Positions 21,609-31,194 are shown, counted from the stretch's first letter. The stretch: 40,665 nt of DNA from an uncultured Nitrospira sp. (GCA_902500755.1 CABVRV010000025.1:1-40665), one strand, 5' to 3'. Notes: a model not told the origin generated them from the letters alone. Made by a program: numbers and translations.

Positions 21609-22388
21609 CTATTTTGCCTTAAAGGTAAACTCCACTGAACTGCTTTCTCCAGCCGCCACGGTGAATTCCCGCTCTTGTTCTCCCAGTATCGGGTGCCAGG
21701 CTCGGATTCGGTAAGTACCTGCCGGAAGATCGCCGATATCAAACAGCCCCTCGGTCCCCGTCACCGTGTAGTATGGATTGTCTACGGCAAGGCCATGCCC
21801 TTGCATGTACGGATGCATCCCGCATTGCATAATGACGCCACGGCGATCTCCTGTAAATCGAACAATATCCTGAGTCCCGCCTTTCGTCAGGGCAGGACGA
21901 TGAAACATGATGAAGACGTGTTCCCAATCTCGTTCGTAGACTTGCAGATCATGCGCGACGGAATCCAGGTTTTTCACCATCATCGGATGCTCGTTGCGCA
22001 TGACTGACACATACGGCACAAACTGACAGATATTGACTTCCAACTTGGTTTCTTCAAATTCGAACGGCTTGCCCCTTGTCACGCCCTCAATCGTCACAAC
22101 CACGTCTTTCAATCCACCTTGCGCATCCACCATCACCTCACGTAGCAGACGATAACCCGATCCATCGGACAGGGCCCCACAATACACTTGGTCAGGATAG
22201 CGGTTCAGCTTAAAGGCAGACGGATCAGGAAGGTTGCCGATGAAATGAACCCTCCCCTTGATGGACCCTCCATTGACGACAGACATCGATTCGTAGGCTA
22301 AGGCATCAACCGTCCAGGCGATGCCGAGAAGCAAGATAAGAGTAGCCCTGAGAACAATCCACACGCGCCATCGAGTGACACAGCTCAT
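21609..22388 (-). CDS. Amicyanin-type cupredoxin with C-terminal beta-sandwich, paralogue 1
   Basis: 259 residues. The ATG at 22388 is chosen because AGGAG lies 9 nt upstream and a signal peptide follows (VLRATLILLLGIAWTVDALA). The first part has SVVNGGSIKGRV and YCGALSDGSGYRLL. The cupredoxin core runs from CQFVPYVSVMRNEHPMMVKN to the Cys loop. Likely copper ligands are H146 (VAHDLQVYE) and C189, H192 and M195 in MQCGMHPYM, spaced C-x2-H-x2-M as in amicyanin. A carboxypeptidase-regulatory-like beta domain ends the protein (DLPAGTYRIRAWHP). The expected role is periplasmic one-electron transfer. It follows the giant copper protein across a terminator. Paralogues lie at 38069 and 39015. Confidence 0.8.
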   Translation of the reverse strand: MSCVTRWRVWIVLRATLILLLGIAWTVDALAYESMSVVNGGSIKGRVHFIGNLPDPSAFKLNRYPDQVYCGALSDGSGYRLLREVMVDAQGGLKDVVVTIEGVTRGKPFEFEETKLEVNICQFVPYVSVMRNEHPMMVKNLDSVAHDLQVYERDWEHVFIMFHRPALTKGGTQDIVRFTGDRRGVIMQCGMHPYMQGHGLAVDNPYYTVTGTEGLFDIGDLPAGTYRIRAWHPILGEQEREFTVAAGESSSVEFTFKAK

Positions 22389-22403
22389 GACTATCGCTCC
22401 TGT

Positions 22404-22436
22404 CAAAAATAACGCTGGGGAGCGAAGGCTCCCCAG
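22404..22436 (-). terminator. Intrinsic terminator after the first giant copper protein
   Basis: On the minus strand a perfect 9-bp stem (CTGGGGAGC / GCTCCCCAG) with loop CTTC is followed by CGTTATTTTTG. It lies between the 1581-residue gene and the cupredoxin gene, partly overlapping the latter's leader, so readthrough may set the cupredoxin level. Confidence 0.8.
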
Positions 22437-22506
22437 GTGGATACACTTCAATTCATCGAGCAGGACGGCGGCATACCCTCCGGGGAGGTGGGTAGGCCGC
22501 AGATCT

Positions 22507-25500
22507 CTACTTTTTAGCTTTCAGCGATGTCGCAGAGGCTTTTACCTTACCCGACGGTCGCTCAGCCGTTCTTGAGGGAGGAACTTGTGGCATTAACGGC
22601 TTGATCCGTTGGTCATCGACAGGGAGAACTTTGAACAGGCCCCACTGCCCTGCATTGGCGTAGGCCGGTCGCTGATTCTTCCATAAATAGTCACCCACGA
22701 TCTTATTCGGACCGCCGGCGCCGCCGGTAAGATGGGCATTGATGATTTCGGACCCACCGAACTCCATGGTGCTGACTTGGTCGGCACCCTGCATGTACGG
22801 TTCATGCGGCCACTCATGGCCGTCGATCGTGAACAGTTGCACTTGTTCACTGAAGGCACCCAAGACGTGAACGGCCACTGGGTCGCCAACATGTGCCTGG
22901 AGCAGCGGAGTCGATGGCGTTTCCCCTGCTTTCACGCAGGCGAACACCTCAGGAATGTCACAGCCCTTTTCCATCCGCCATGCTGTCGGCTCCGAGCGGT
23001 AGTTCACCGCCGTAATACCGGCGACCTGTTGAATGTAGGGCATGAAGCTGACTCCCACGATGTTGTCCTCGTCCTGGAACATCAACGAGAAATCGCGGTA
23101 GTTCTTCCGGCTTTCATTTCCCGGTAGCGTCCGGTCTACAAGGACATCGGCACGCCAGCTGCTCTTCATCGTGATATCGTCACCCGAGACTGGGTCACGA
23201 TACCGCGATCCTTTCGGACCAACGATGATAGAGCCAAACAGGCCGTTTCGTGGGTTTTCCACGACGTTACCCCAATCCTGAATCAGAGCAGCAAGCTCCC
23301 CATATTCAGGGTGAGCATAGTAGGTGTAGGTCTTGCTTTCGCCGGGACCAACAGTTTGATCACCGGGATTGTTGCCCACATTGGCACCGAATGAATCCTT
23401 CGGGTTAAACGCCATCATATCGACGTGGAATCCGGCTCGTTCTTTCGTCATTTCATTCTTCAGATTGATCTTGACACAATCGCCGACATTGACGTGCAGA
23501 GTCAGTGGGCTCGGCTTGAGTTCTCCGGCCTTCACCCGTCCACGGTCTCCGTCGAGCACATACATCTTGCCCTGTTCATTGCCGAAGACCATCTTCCGCT
23601 CAAGATCGACTTCCATCACACCCGGCGCCCCTTCATGGTACCGAATCTGTTGATCGATCGCCGAGACGTTGAAGGTCTTCACCAGCGCATCAGCCGGGCA
23701 CACCGACGGGGCAGATTTTTGAATCTGCTCTCGTCCAGGCAACGGCTTCAGATCGCCTTGCATTTCATCAAACACCCGGAACAAGCCCCAACTGCCTTCC
23801 GCAAAGTGTGAGGCACGGCCGCTGTAGTAGAGATAGTCGCCCGCCTGCTTTTGCGGACCACCAGCCGCTGGAATAGCCGGATCATACCGCTCACCGATCA
23901 CCAAATGGACCGTGCTGCGCGGCATGGCATCCTTCCCGTACCGTTCCATCGGGAACCAATGTCCGGTCACGTGCCAGGTATGCACCTCATTGGCCGACCC
24001 AACAAGCGCCCGCACGAGAATCGGGTCACCGAGATACGTCCGCAACAACGGAGTACCTGGATCACCATGAATACCGGAAACAAAGAGTTTGGACGGGTCA
24101 GGATTATTGGCCAGTCGTACGCTCAACGGCTCCACACGCATGCTGTAGCCGCTACCCGTCGTGGCCTCACCCCCGTTCAAGAACCACATGGCAGACTTAT
24201 TGATCTTCTCGGGGAATTGATGGGATGGAGGCCCATCCACCGTGACCGCATTCATTTTCGCCTGAGGATTATCGGTCGTGATCAACTCTGCCGATCGGGC
24301 GTTGCTATCCATGATATGCATCATGACTTCACGGAAACTACCGCGAATATGCGCAGAAACCGGCTCCAAGGTATGAATGTCTGCAATAGGGCCGCTCCGG
24401 ATTTCTTTCCCCGTCACCGGATCATGATAGGTCGACCGTGGTGGCTCAGTGATGAAAGCCGAGAAGAGGCCATGGCCCCAGGTATCGGTGCCAAAAACAT
24501 GATCATGCCAGTATACGGTGCCGAGATCCGCATCGACATACCAGCGCTCACGGATGAACTCTACGCTGGCAATGTCATTCTTCTTGTGCCCGTGCTTCAA
24601 CGGCGCATCGAAGGTGATGGTCTTGCCGTTGATGGTCTTGATTCGTGCCACCTCGAAGAACTTCGGATCATCCATCCCCACCCCAAGCTCCGTGTTTACA
24701 TGGAACTTGGACGTATCCGCTACGGTGATGCTTCGGGCACCGGCCTTGGTATCTGCCGTCAACACCGTGTTGCCCGGGAGCGGCATGCCCTTGGTCGGCT
24801 CAGGATCCTTCAACATCGTGAAGGCCCGCAACGACATGTCATACGAGAAGCCGATCGTCGGACCATCGGACGCACTCGTATCGAACTGGAAGAAATGTGG
24901 ATGGAGGTTGATCTTGTTCGACCATCCAGTGCGCGCATCATCAGGAATTTCATTCTTGAAGATGACGTCCACGCAATCATACACGTTGCCGCGGATGACT
25001 AATGGCAACTGCTTCTTGGGATTCTTGCGAACTTCAGCTTCCTCTTCGTGCAATACATAGATCATACCGATCGGATCAACGACCGCCGCCGTCTTTTCTG
25101 TCGCCGGCTTGAGCGTGATCGGCAAAGTGATGGAATGGATCGTGAAGAACTTTCGAGGAGCATTTTCCGGACACAAGCTCCATGGACCCTGCGCCCCTGG
25201 CTTCGGTGGCTCGGTATCCCTTGTCCCATCTTCTCGAACACGGAACGGTTCTAGCCAGGGTGCGCCACCGTGGTTCGGCGCAAAGGGTGGACGCTTCCCG
25301 AGGTGCGGACGCAGCCAGGGGAATGCAAGCTTACCCGTTTGCGGGTCAAAAGTGATCGGCAGACGCTTGAGCGGCGCAGGCGAGACATAGTCGGCCCACT
25401 TATGCGGGGTTTCCGGCTCATTCAATGCTAACGCGCCTTCCCACTTCCAGTTCACCACCGTTGGATCGTTTGCCTTAGCTTGCTTAACTTGATCCTCTGT

Positions 25501-27252
25501 TTTACCAGGCAATCCCTGCGGAGGAAGCATGTACTCCACCCAATCCTTGATGGAGACCTTGACGGGATTGGCTTTCCAATCCGTCTTGTCCTTGGTGATC
25601 TCATACTTCTTGCCGCCGTACCAATCGACCGTGGTGCCAACCAACTTGTCGGAGCTGACGGCAGCTTTAATCTTACCTTGCCGATCCGGCAACTCGACAA
25701 GCGGCTTCATCACATCGGTCTGGAATCCAGGAGACTGCAACGTGTTGTACACGCGCCAGAAACCCCACATGCCCGTGACATAGTGCTGCGGGATGTGGCA
25801 GTGAAATACGAATTCGCCGGCCAACGCTTGCAACCCGCCTGATCCGCCCTCGATCACTTCATCATATATCTCGGACGGTCCGATTGACTGCACATCCAAC
25901 CGGTCCGAAGTATCATTGATTAACGGGAACTTGACTGGACCGTTCTTAGACAGAGTTGGATCCAGCTTGCTGGTCCCAGGCTGTCTCGCCCAACGGATCG
26001 ATCCACCATGGAGGTGGTGAGAATGGACAATCTCTGATCCACCGACCATCCGGAACTTCGCTGGATCACCGAGATAGGAACGCGGGATGGTGGTCGCTGG
26101 ATCACCAAACGTATAAGATCCGTAGCCCTGGGACTCATCGGCAAAGCCAACCAAATGCTCCTGCATCTCAAGCCTTGTGCCATGCGGCTCACTCCGGTAA
26201 TTGAGCAACCGCGCCGCTGGCCGATAGGTGTCGGTATGGGGGTCACGTTGGGGCAGCATATCCCCTTTACGATTCAACAAGCGGAAGGTCTCATCGCCGG
26301 CCTCATGATAGAAGATCACGAACTCTCGGAAGTCTGATCCGCTGGCAACATCGATCATGGCCTCCCAGCCGCTCTTCATGTCTTCCCCCGTGAAGGGACT
26401 CAGGAAACGTGCCCCTCGCGGCTCAACCACGAGCGAGCCCAACAAGCCCAATGAGTATTGATCGCGGGTGGCATGACTATGAAATGCATGTCCACCTTCT
26501 TGTGTATCCGGCTGGATGTACCATTCGAACTCCCCGGTCTTTCCTGAGGCGACCAAGGCCTCAGGATTGTTGGCCGTCGCCGGTTTTCCGCTGTTGGCAA
26601 CCAACATTTGCGAGCCATTGATGATCATATTCGTGGGCTCGCCCTCGATCTGATTACGCAGTGTGATCCTGAGACAATCACCCTGATTAGCGCGAATGAC
26701 CAGCGGCTGAATCAAATCCCCTTGCAACCCGTTGGAGATAGCCCCCTCGGCAAAGGTCGGATCCTCACTATCCCGGGCAGTTCTATTCTTTGTCTCTTCT
26801 TCCCGCACTCCGGCGACATTCTCCGTCAGGGCATACATGAAACCAGGGTAAAAATCTCCGAACCGATTGACCGTGATTTCGACATTCATCGCAGTCACGT
26901 CATACGATCGCACCGGTGCGTTGGCTGGGCATCGGCCACCCTGCGTCACCTTTACCTTGTCCATATCATCAGCGACGAGCAGGACCCCCTGTTGCATTGC
27001 ATGAGCACTCGCTCCCTGGAATGGTCCTCGTGTCTGAACCTGCCGCTCGATCTGCTCCACAGCCTTCGACATCTTGTCCATCAGCGCTGGGCCCGCCTGC
27101 GCACTGACAGGTGTCGCTAGATCCGCTGTCGAATTTTGATCGACATGCGCATCGTGCGACATAATTGCGCCGGCCGGCAGCTCCCCAGCCAATAGCAGGC
27201 AGACTGCCAGCCCGTAGACCGTTGACTGAACCCATTTCGTTGAAACACCCAT
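22507..27252 (-). CDS. Giant six-domain multicopper-oxidase-like periplasmic protein
   Basis: 1581 residues with a very strong ribosome site (AAGGAGGAGG) and a signal peptide (VYGLAVCLLLAGELPAGA). Three modules (about 108-505, 694-1165, 1184-1545) each open with a CP(A/E)(N/D)A segment and close with GxWG(F/L)(W/F)(R/K)V, each holding two cupredoxin folds. Module A has HSH (258, 260), HSHHLHG (410-416) and the type 1 box HCHIPQHYVTGM (H484, C485, H486, H490, M495) but lacks the first HxH. Module B has the HxH pairs LHPHFFQF (784, 786) and YWHDH (916, 918) plus HTWHVTGH (1091-1098) but no HCH box. Module C has almost none. One type 1 site and one trinuclear site at the A-B junction seem possible. 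Substrate unknown. Confidence 0.85.
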   Translation of the reverse strand: MGVSTKWVQSTVYGLAVCLLLAGELPAGAIMSHDAHVDQNSTADLATPVSAQAGPALMDKMSKAVEQIERQVQTRGPFQGASAHAMQQGVLLVADDMDKVKVTQGGRCPANAPVRSYDVTAMNVEITVNRFGDFYPGFMYALTENVAGVREEETKNRTARDSEDPTFAEGAISNGLQGDLIQPLVIRANQGDCLRITLRNQIEGEPTNMIINGSQMLVANSGKPATANNPEALVASGKTGEFEWYIQPDTQEGGHAFHSHATRDQYSLGLLGSLVVEPRGARFLSPFTGEDMKSGWEAMIDVASGSDFREFVIFYHEAGDETFRLLNRKGDMLPQRDPHTDTYRPAARLLNYRSEPHGTRLEMQEHLVGFADESQGYGSYTFGDPATTIPRSYLGDPAKFRMVGGSEIVHSHHLHGGSIRWARQPGTSKLDPTLSKNGPVKFPLINDTSDRLDVQSIGPSEIYDEVIEGGSGGLQALAGEFVFHCHIPQHYVTGMWGFWRVYNTLQSPGFQTDVMKPLVELPDRQGKIKAAVSSDKLVGTTVDWYGGKKYEITKDKTDWKANPVKVSIKDWVEYMLPPQGLPGKTEDQVKQAKANDPTVVNWKWEGALALNEPETPHKWADYVSPAPLKRLPITFDPQTGKLAFPWLRPHLGKRPPFAPNHGGAPWLEPFRVREDGTRDTEPPKPGAQGPWSLCPENAPRKFFTIHSITLPITLKPATEKTAAVVDPIGMIYVLHEEEAEVRKNPKKQLPLVIRGNVYDCVDVIFKNEIPDDARTGWSNKINLHPHFFQFDTSASDGPTIGFSYDMSLRAFTMLKDPEPTKGMPLPGNTVLTADTKAGARSITVADTSKFHVNTELGVGMDDPKFFEVARIKTINGKTITFDAPLKHGHKKNDIASVEFIRERWYVDADLGTVYWHDHVFGTDTWGHGLFSAFITEPPRSTYHDPVTGKEIRSGPIADIHTLEPVSAHIRGSFREVMMHIMDSNARSAELITTDNPQAKMNAVTVDGPPSHQFPEKINKSAMWFLNGGEATTGSGYSMRVEPLSVRLANNPDPSKLFVSGIHGDPGTPLLRTYLGDPILVRALVGSANEVHTWHVTGHWFPMERYGKDAMPRSTVHLVIGERYDPAIPAAGGPQKQAGDYLYYSGRASHFAEGSWGLFRVFDEMQGDLKPLPGREQIQKSAPSVCPADALVKTFNVSAIDQQIRYHEGAPGVMEVDLERKMVFGNEQGKMYVLDGDRGRVKAGELKPSPLTLHVNVGDCVKINLKNEMTKERAGFHVDMMAFNPKDSFGANVGNNPGDQTVGPGESKTYTYYAHPEYGELAALIQDWGNVVENPRNGLFGSIIVGPKGSRYRDPVSGDDITMKSSWRADVLVDRTLPGNESRKNYRDFSLMFQDEDNIVGVSFMPYIQQVAGITAVNYRSEPTAWRMEKGCDIPEVFACVKAGETPSTPLLQAHVGDPVAVHVLGAFSEQVQLFTIDGHEWPHEPYMQGADQVSTMEFGGSEIINAHLTGGAGGPNKIVGDYLWKNQRPAYANAGQWGLFKVLPVDDQRIKPLMPQVPPSRTAERPSGKVKASATSLKAKK

Positions 27253-27665
27253 ACGTTACGCCTCCTCCTTAGGATCTCACATTCCGATTCGTCACTGTCC
27301 TGATGTCAGTCATCACGTTATGAGTCTGGTAGGGCCCGAATGTCACCGGAGGGTTCTCGAGGAGGTCGGTCCTTTCGTTCCCAGTTCCCCACCAGACAGG
27401 TCAGATACTCGATCTTACACACAAATCGATTGAACTCATGAAACGTAATAGAGCAAAATTTATTCCTAGCGATCTCGAGACGAATCAACCTACTATTTCG
27501 AGGGATTTTTACCGGAGCACGTTGTAGAGCGAAGCGCATTTGGGACACCGTCGCCCCATAGCTTGCGCATCACCTATCAAAGTGCCTGATTAAAAAGATG
27601 ATTGTGATGGATATCGTAAGGCACGAAATGGGGATGAGGCGCCCCATTAAGAGAAGCTTGCACGA
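27253..27665 (-). other. Leader and intergenic region of the giant copper-protein gene
   Basis: 413 bp with no gene. Near 27262-27271 is the plus-strand image of the ribosome site. A 76-codon minus-strand frame (27318-27548) has no family resemblance and no ribosome site, so I leave it out. I looked for a -24/-12 (GG-N10-GC) promoter because a sigma-54 regulator lies next door and found no convincing match. Confidence 0.5.
27627..27648 (-). terminator. Possible terminator after the sigma-54 regulator
   Basis: A 7-bp inverted repeat (AATGGGG / CCCCATT) with an 8-nt loop begins 18 bp past the regulator's stop codon. On the minus strand it is followed only by TTTCGTG, so it is a weak candidate. 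Confidence 0.35.
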
Positions 27666-29081
27666 TCAGAATGATCCGCGTAAGCCATGCTTCTTGACCA
27701 TCCGCTCAATAGTTTTGCGATCCACACCCGCTTCACGCGCCGCTCGACTCATATGCCCATCGTTGCGCTTAAGTAGCTCTAAGAGAAATTCCCGCTCAAA
27801 CGCTTCAACGGCTTGCTGTTTCGCCTGTTTAAATGACGCGCCTTCCGGCGGCAACACATCTTTTTCAGTTGAATGCACAAGGCGTTCGGGAAGATGCTCG
27901 CTCCTGACCATGGCGCCGTCGACCAACACCGCAGCGCGTTCCATGACATTCTGCAACTCCCGTACATTCCCAGGCCAAGAATATCGCATCAGGATATCGG
28001 CTGCGGAGGAGGCAATGGTCGGAACCGCATGACCGTCGGATCGAACCCGTTGCGCAAACCTGGTCAGAAATTCATTGGCTAGGAGAAGAATATCTCCCCC
28101 GCGGGATCGGAGAGGCGGAAGCATGATGGATATGACGTTCAATCGATAATAGAGATCTTGCCGAAACATCCCTTGTTTGCAGAGTTCTTCGAGGTCCTGG
28201 TTGGAGGCGGCGATCACGCGGACGTCTACAGGGGTCAGACGAATCCCGCCCACACGACGCACATGTCGTTCTTGTAACACGCGCAAGAGCCGAGCCTGAA
28301 GATTCGGGGTCATCCCGCTGACTTCATCAAGAAAGATGGTTCCTTCGTCCGCCGCCTCAAACAGACCAGACTTCGCGACATGCGCCCCGGTAAACGCTCC
28401 CCTCTCATGACCGAACAGCTCAGATTCTAAGAGCGAGTCCGGTAACGAGGCGCAATCCAACGGAATAAACGGGCGGTTTACACGAAGACTTGCTTCGTGG
28501 ATCAAGCGAGCAACCATTTCCTTTCCGGTCCCGCTCTCTCCATAGACGAGCACGTTTGAATCCGTCGGTGCCACCCGGTTGATGAGCTTCACGACTTCAT
28601 GCATGGCCGGACTATTCCCAACTAATCGACCGGTGTGCTCCGACCATCGAACTTGCGCTTGTCCGGAAGAGACTTCAGCAAGATATGGCGCCGCATCTCC
28701 ACCGTTCGACGTCTTGATGTCGAACGCCCGCCGCGCCACCTGAACAAGCTCATCGCTGGTAAAGGGTTTCGTGATGTAATCAAACGCGCCGTACCGCATC
28801 GCCGTCACCGCAGTCTCAACCGTTGCATGGGCGGTCAACAACACGACCTGCACGGACGGATCCGTTCGTTTGGCGGCAGCCAACACTTCGATTCCATCGA
28901 GTCTCGGCATTCGCAGGTCCGTCAACACAAGACCGGGGCGCTCGCGTTCGATCAGTTTGATTGCCTCAGCCGGATCAGAGGACACCACGCAATCAAAGGG
29001 CACGCGGCATAGGATTCTTCGACAGTTTTCCAGGGCCTCTATTTCGTCGTCAACTATGAGAACTTTTCCTGCGATTCCCAT
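27666..29081 (-). CDS. Sigma-54-dependent response regulator (NtrC family)
   Basis: 471 residues. The receiver domain (1-120) has D55 in LVLTDLRMPR and the conserved Lys in YITKPFTS. The AAA+ domain (about 145-375) has Walker A GESGTGKE, the sigma-54 contact loop GERGAFTGA (in the context FGHERGAFTGA), Walker B FLDEVSG and the second-region FRQDLYYRLNV. A Fis-type helix-turn-helix closes the protein (HMSRAAREAGVDRKTIERMV). It activates sigma-54 promoters when phosphorylated. The start overlaps the end of the sensor kinase gene by 28 nt, so the two form a cognate pair. Its targets are unknown; the adjacent giant copper-protein gene is an obvious candidate, although no -24/-12 element was seen there. 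Confidence 0.93.
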   Translation of the reverse strand: MGIAGKVLIVDDEIEALENCRRILCRVPFDCVVSSDPAEAIKLIERERPGLVLTDLRMPRLDGIEVLAAAKRTDPSVQVVLLTAHATVETAVTAMRYGAFDYITKPFTSDELVQVARRAFDIKTSNGGDAAPYLAEVSSGQAQVRWSEHTGRLVGNSPAMHEVVKLINRVAPTDSNVLVYGESGTGKEMVARLIHEASLRVNRPFIPLDCASLPDSLLESELFGHERGAFTGAHVAKSGLFEAADEGTIFLDEVSGMTPNLQARLLRVLQERHVRRVGGIRLTPVDVRVIAASNQDLEELCKQGMFRQDLYYRLNVISIMLPPLRSRGGDILLLANEFLTRFAQRVRSDGHAVPTIASSAADILMRYSWPGNVRELQNVMERAAVLVDGAMVRSEHLPERLVHSTEKDVLPPEGASFKQAKQQAVEAFEREFLLELLKRNDGHMSRAAREAGVDRKTIERMVKKHGLRGSF

Positions 29082-31087
29082 ACTACTTCCTCAACGATTC
29101 CGCTGTGGCCAACGGCAGGCAGCGAAACGACAAACTGCGCGCCCGTTTCCCCGTTCTTCACCTCGATCCGCCCCCGGTGGTCGGACACGATCCCATACGT
29201 CAAGAACAGTCCAAGTCCCGTCCCTTGCCCGACCGGCTTCGTGCTGAAAAACGGGTCGAAGACTCGACTGATAATCTCGCCGGAGATCCCAGGACCGTTA
29301 TCTGCCACGACCACCTCGACCCATGATTTCCCATCAATCTGCAGCGTCTTTGTGTGGATCGACACGATGCCACGTGTGGCAAGGGGACTGACCGCATCGA
29401 TGGCATTGTTGATCAGATTGAGAATGACCGTCTCTAATCGATCACGATCCCCCATGATCGGAGGGAGCGACGGCGCCAACAGCGGCTCAAGCCGAACGGA
29501 AAGGGCCGATACCCTTTCGTCTGCAATAGCGAGGCATGAACGCACGACGCTATTGACATCAACCGGTTTGAGAGTCGACACCGTCCCACGCGAAAAGGTC
29601 AGAATGCTTCTCGTGACCCGTAAAATACGTTCGGCCTGCGCTCGGACCGCCAAGAGATCACGCCTGACCTCAGCGGGCATCAGAGAGCGAGACGCATCGG
29701 CCTCCATGCATTCGATACGATTCAAAATAATCCCAAGAGGATTGTTGATCTCATGTGCGATCCCACTTGCGACTTTACCCAACGAAGCAAGCCGCTCAGC
29801 CAACTCCAGGCTTCTCATGTGCCTGGTGATTTCCAGTGTCTTTTCTTCCACGCGACGGGACAGGTCCTGATTCAATCCTTCAAGCTCAGCGCGAGACGCC
29901 TGCAACCGATCAGCCATCCGATGGACTGCGACGGCCAGTTCTTCAAATTCATCACCCGTATGGATGTGAAGCGGACGGTCATAAGTCCCCTGACTGATTG
30001 CTTCAACACCGGCTTGCAACAGCTGAGTCGGACGGGCAATGCGCGCGGCGACATACCGCCCGATGGCCCATAGAAGTCCCAGCATGACAAGTCCGATGAT
30101 CGCCAGATTTCGGAGTTGATCACGGATCGGCGCATAACTCTCCACGGGCTGTTGCCGGACAAACACGTGCCATGGATTATCCGGCAATCGAAGCTGAGCA
30201 ACCGGCGCATACCCCACAACCGTATCGGTTGCGCCATGCCCATCATCTTCTGCGATCCCCCAACCGGGCTCCGAAGACACAATCATCGTCATCAGCTGAC
30301 CCGGGATACGATGGGCTTGCCGAGGGAGGATCGGACAGACCAGAGGATTTCCTGCATCGTCATACAACATGGCATGGCCCGTCTGCCCGATACGAATGTC
30401 CTTAATCATGGCGAAGAGGGTATCGAATCGGTAGGAGGCTTTGACCGCTCCGATCATCACCCGCTGCCGTTCGTCAAGGATCGGCACTGCAATATCAATC
30501 GTTTCTTCTGATGTGCGAAACGACCCTTCCTGAGCTGCGATCAAGCCACTGACATACACCTGATCGCCACTCCCAGCCACAACAGCTTTCCACCACGGTT
30601 CATCACCGAAATAGAAGTGGTCGGGATCTGAGCTGGCGGCCACCAGAGCCCCGTGCTGATCCGCAATGAGCAGGCCGATGACTTTATCCCCTCCTCGAAC
30701 TTTCGTTTCCAGCAGAAAGCGGGAGAGCTCTACATCCAACAGATGCCCGCCGATCTTATCCCCCTCTTGCCACAGCTTGGCCCGCTCCTCGATGACACGC
30801 TGGACACTGTTCAGTTCCAAGGGATAAGAACGATTGGCGGACTCAACAGGCTGACGAACGCGCAACGGGGTGGACCCCAGTAGTCGAACAGCTTGCACTT
30901 CGCTCTGGACCAACATCGTCACTCGATCGGCGGCTTGAATCGCGACGGCTTGCAGATTCCCTCCGATGACATCGCGGAGAGACCGCATTCCCGAGACATA
31001 CGCGAGAATGAGTCCGATCACCAAGGGAATACATCCCACCAGCACAATGGCCAATACGATTCTTCCTCGAATGGTCCGAATCCTCAT
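29054..31087 (-). CDS. Membrane sensor histidine kinase with a Cache domain
   Basis: 677 residues from the ATG at 31087 (MRIRTIRGRIVLAIVLV), which has GAGG upstream and starts directly at the first membrane helix; a longer frame from 31144 adds an unlikely leader. A periplasmic double-Cache sensor domain (about 35-320) lies between two membrane helices (the second near IIGLVMLGLLWAIGRYVAA). HAMP (about 350-405), a coiled coil, HisKA with the phospho-His in SGIAHEINNPLG, and an ATPase (NLINNAIDAVSP, DNGPGISG, GTGLGLFLTYG) follow. The kinase probably senses a small molecule in the periplasm and phosphorylates the overlapping sigma-54 regulator. Confidence 0.92.
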   Translation of the reverse strand: MRIRTIRGRIVLAIVLVGCIPLVIGLILAYVSGMRSLRDVIGGNLQAVAIQAADRVTMLVQSEVQAVRLLGSTPLRVRQPVESANRSYPLELNSVQRVIEERAKLWQEGDKIGGHLLDVELSRFLLETKVRGGDKVIGLLIADQHGALVAASSDPDHFYFGDEPWWKAVVAGSGDQVYVSGLIAAQEGSFRTSEETIDIAVPILDERQRVMIGAVKASYRFDTLFAMIKDIRIGQTGHAMLYDDAGNPLVCPILPRQAHRIPGQLMTMIVSSEPGWGIAEDDGHGATDTVVGYAPVAQLRLPDNPWHVFVRQQPVESYAPIRDQLRNLAIIGLVMLGLLWAIGRYVAARIARPTQLLQAGVEAISQGTYDRPLHIHTGDEFEELAVAVHRMADRLQASRAELEGLNQDLSRRVEEKTLEITRHMRSLELAERLASLGKVASGIAHEINNPLGIILNRIECMEADASRSLMPAEVRRDLLAVRAQAERILRVTRSILTFSRGTVSTLKPVDVNSVVRSCLAIADERVSALSVRLEPLLAPSLPPIMGDRDRLETVILNLINNAIDAVSPLATRGIVSIHTKTLQIDGKSWVEVVVADNGPGISGEIISRVFDPFFSTKPVGQGTGLGLFLTYGIVSDHRGRIEVKNGETGAQFVVSLPAVGHSGIVEEVVWESQEKFS

Positions 31088-31194
31088 CTCGAAGCCTCTT
31101 GCGAGAATGCCACATTTTACCCATCGGCAGCGGGAAAACTCCATGGGGTGGAACAGCAGAATGGAGGCCTGTACCCACCTTCTGGAAATACGTG

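Noticed and set aside
23851-25002. Plus-strand frame of 383 codons inside the giant copper-protein gene
   Set aside because: It is antisense to a protein with clear cupredoxin motifs; its translation is His/Arg-rich and has no ribosome site.
27318-27548. 76-codon minus-strand frame before the giant copper-protein gene
   Set aside because: No ribosome site, no family resemblance and a basic composition typical of random frames; better seen as leader DNA.
27561-27580. A GG-N10-GC match on the minus strand before the giant copper-protein gene as a sigma-54 promoter
   Set aside because: Only the GG and GC dinucleotides fit; the TGGCAC and TTGC context is absent and the distance to the gene is over 300 bp.
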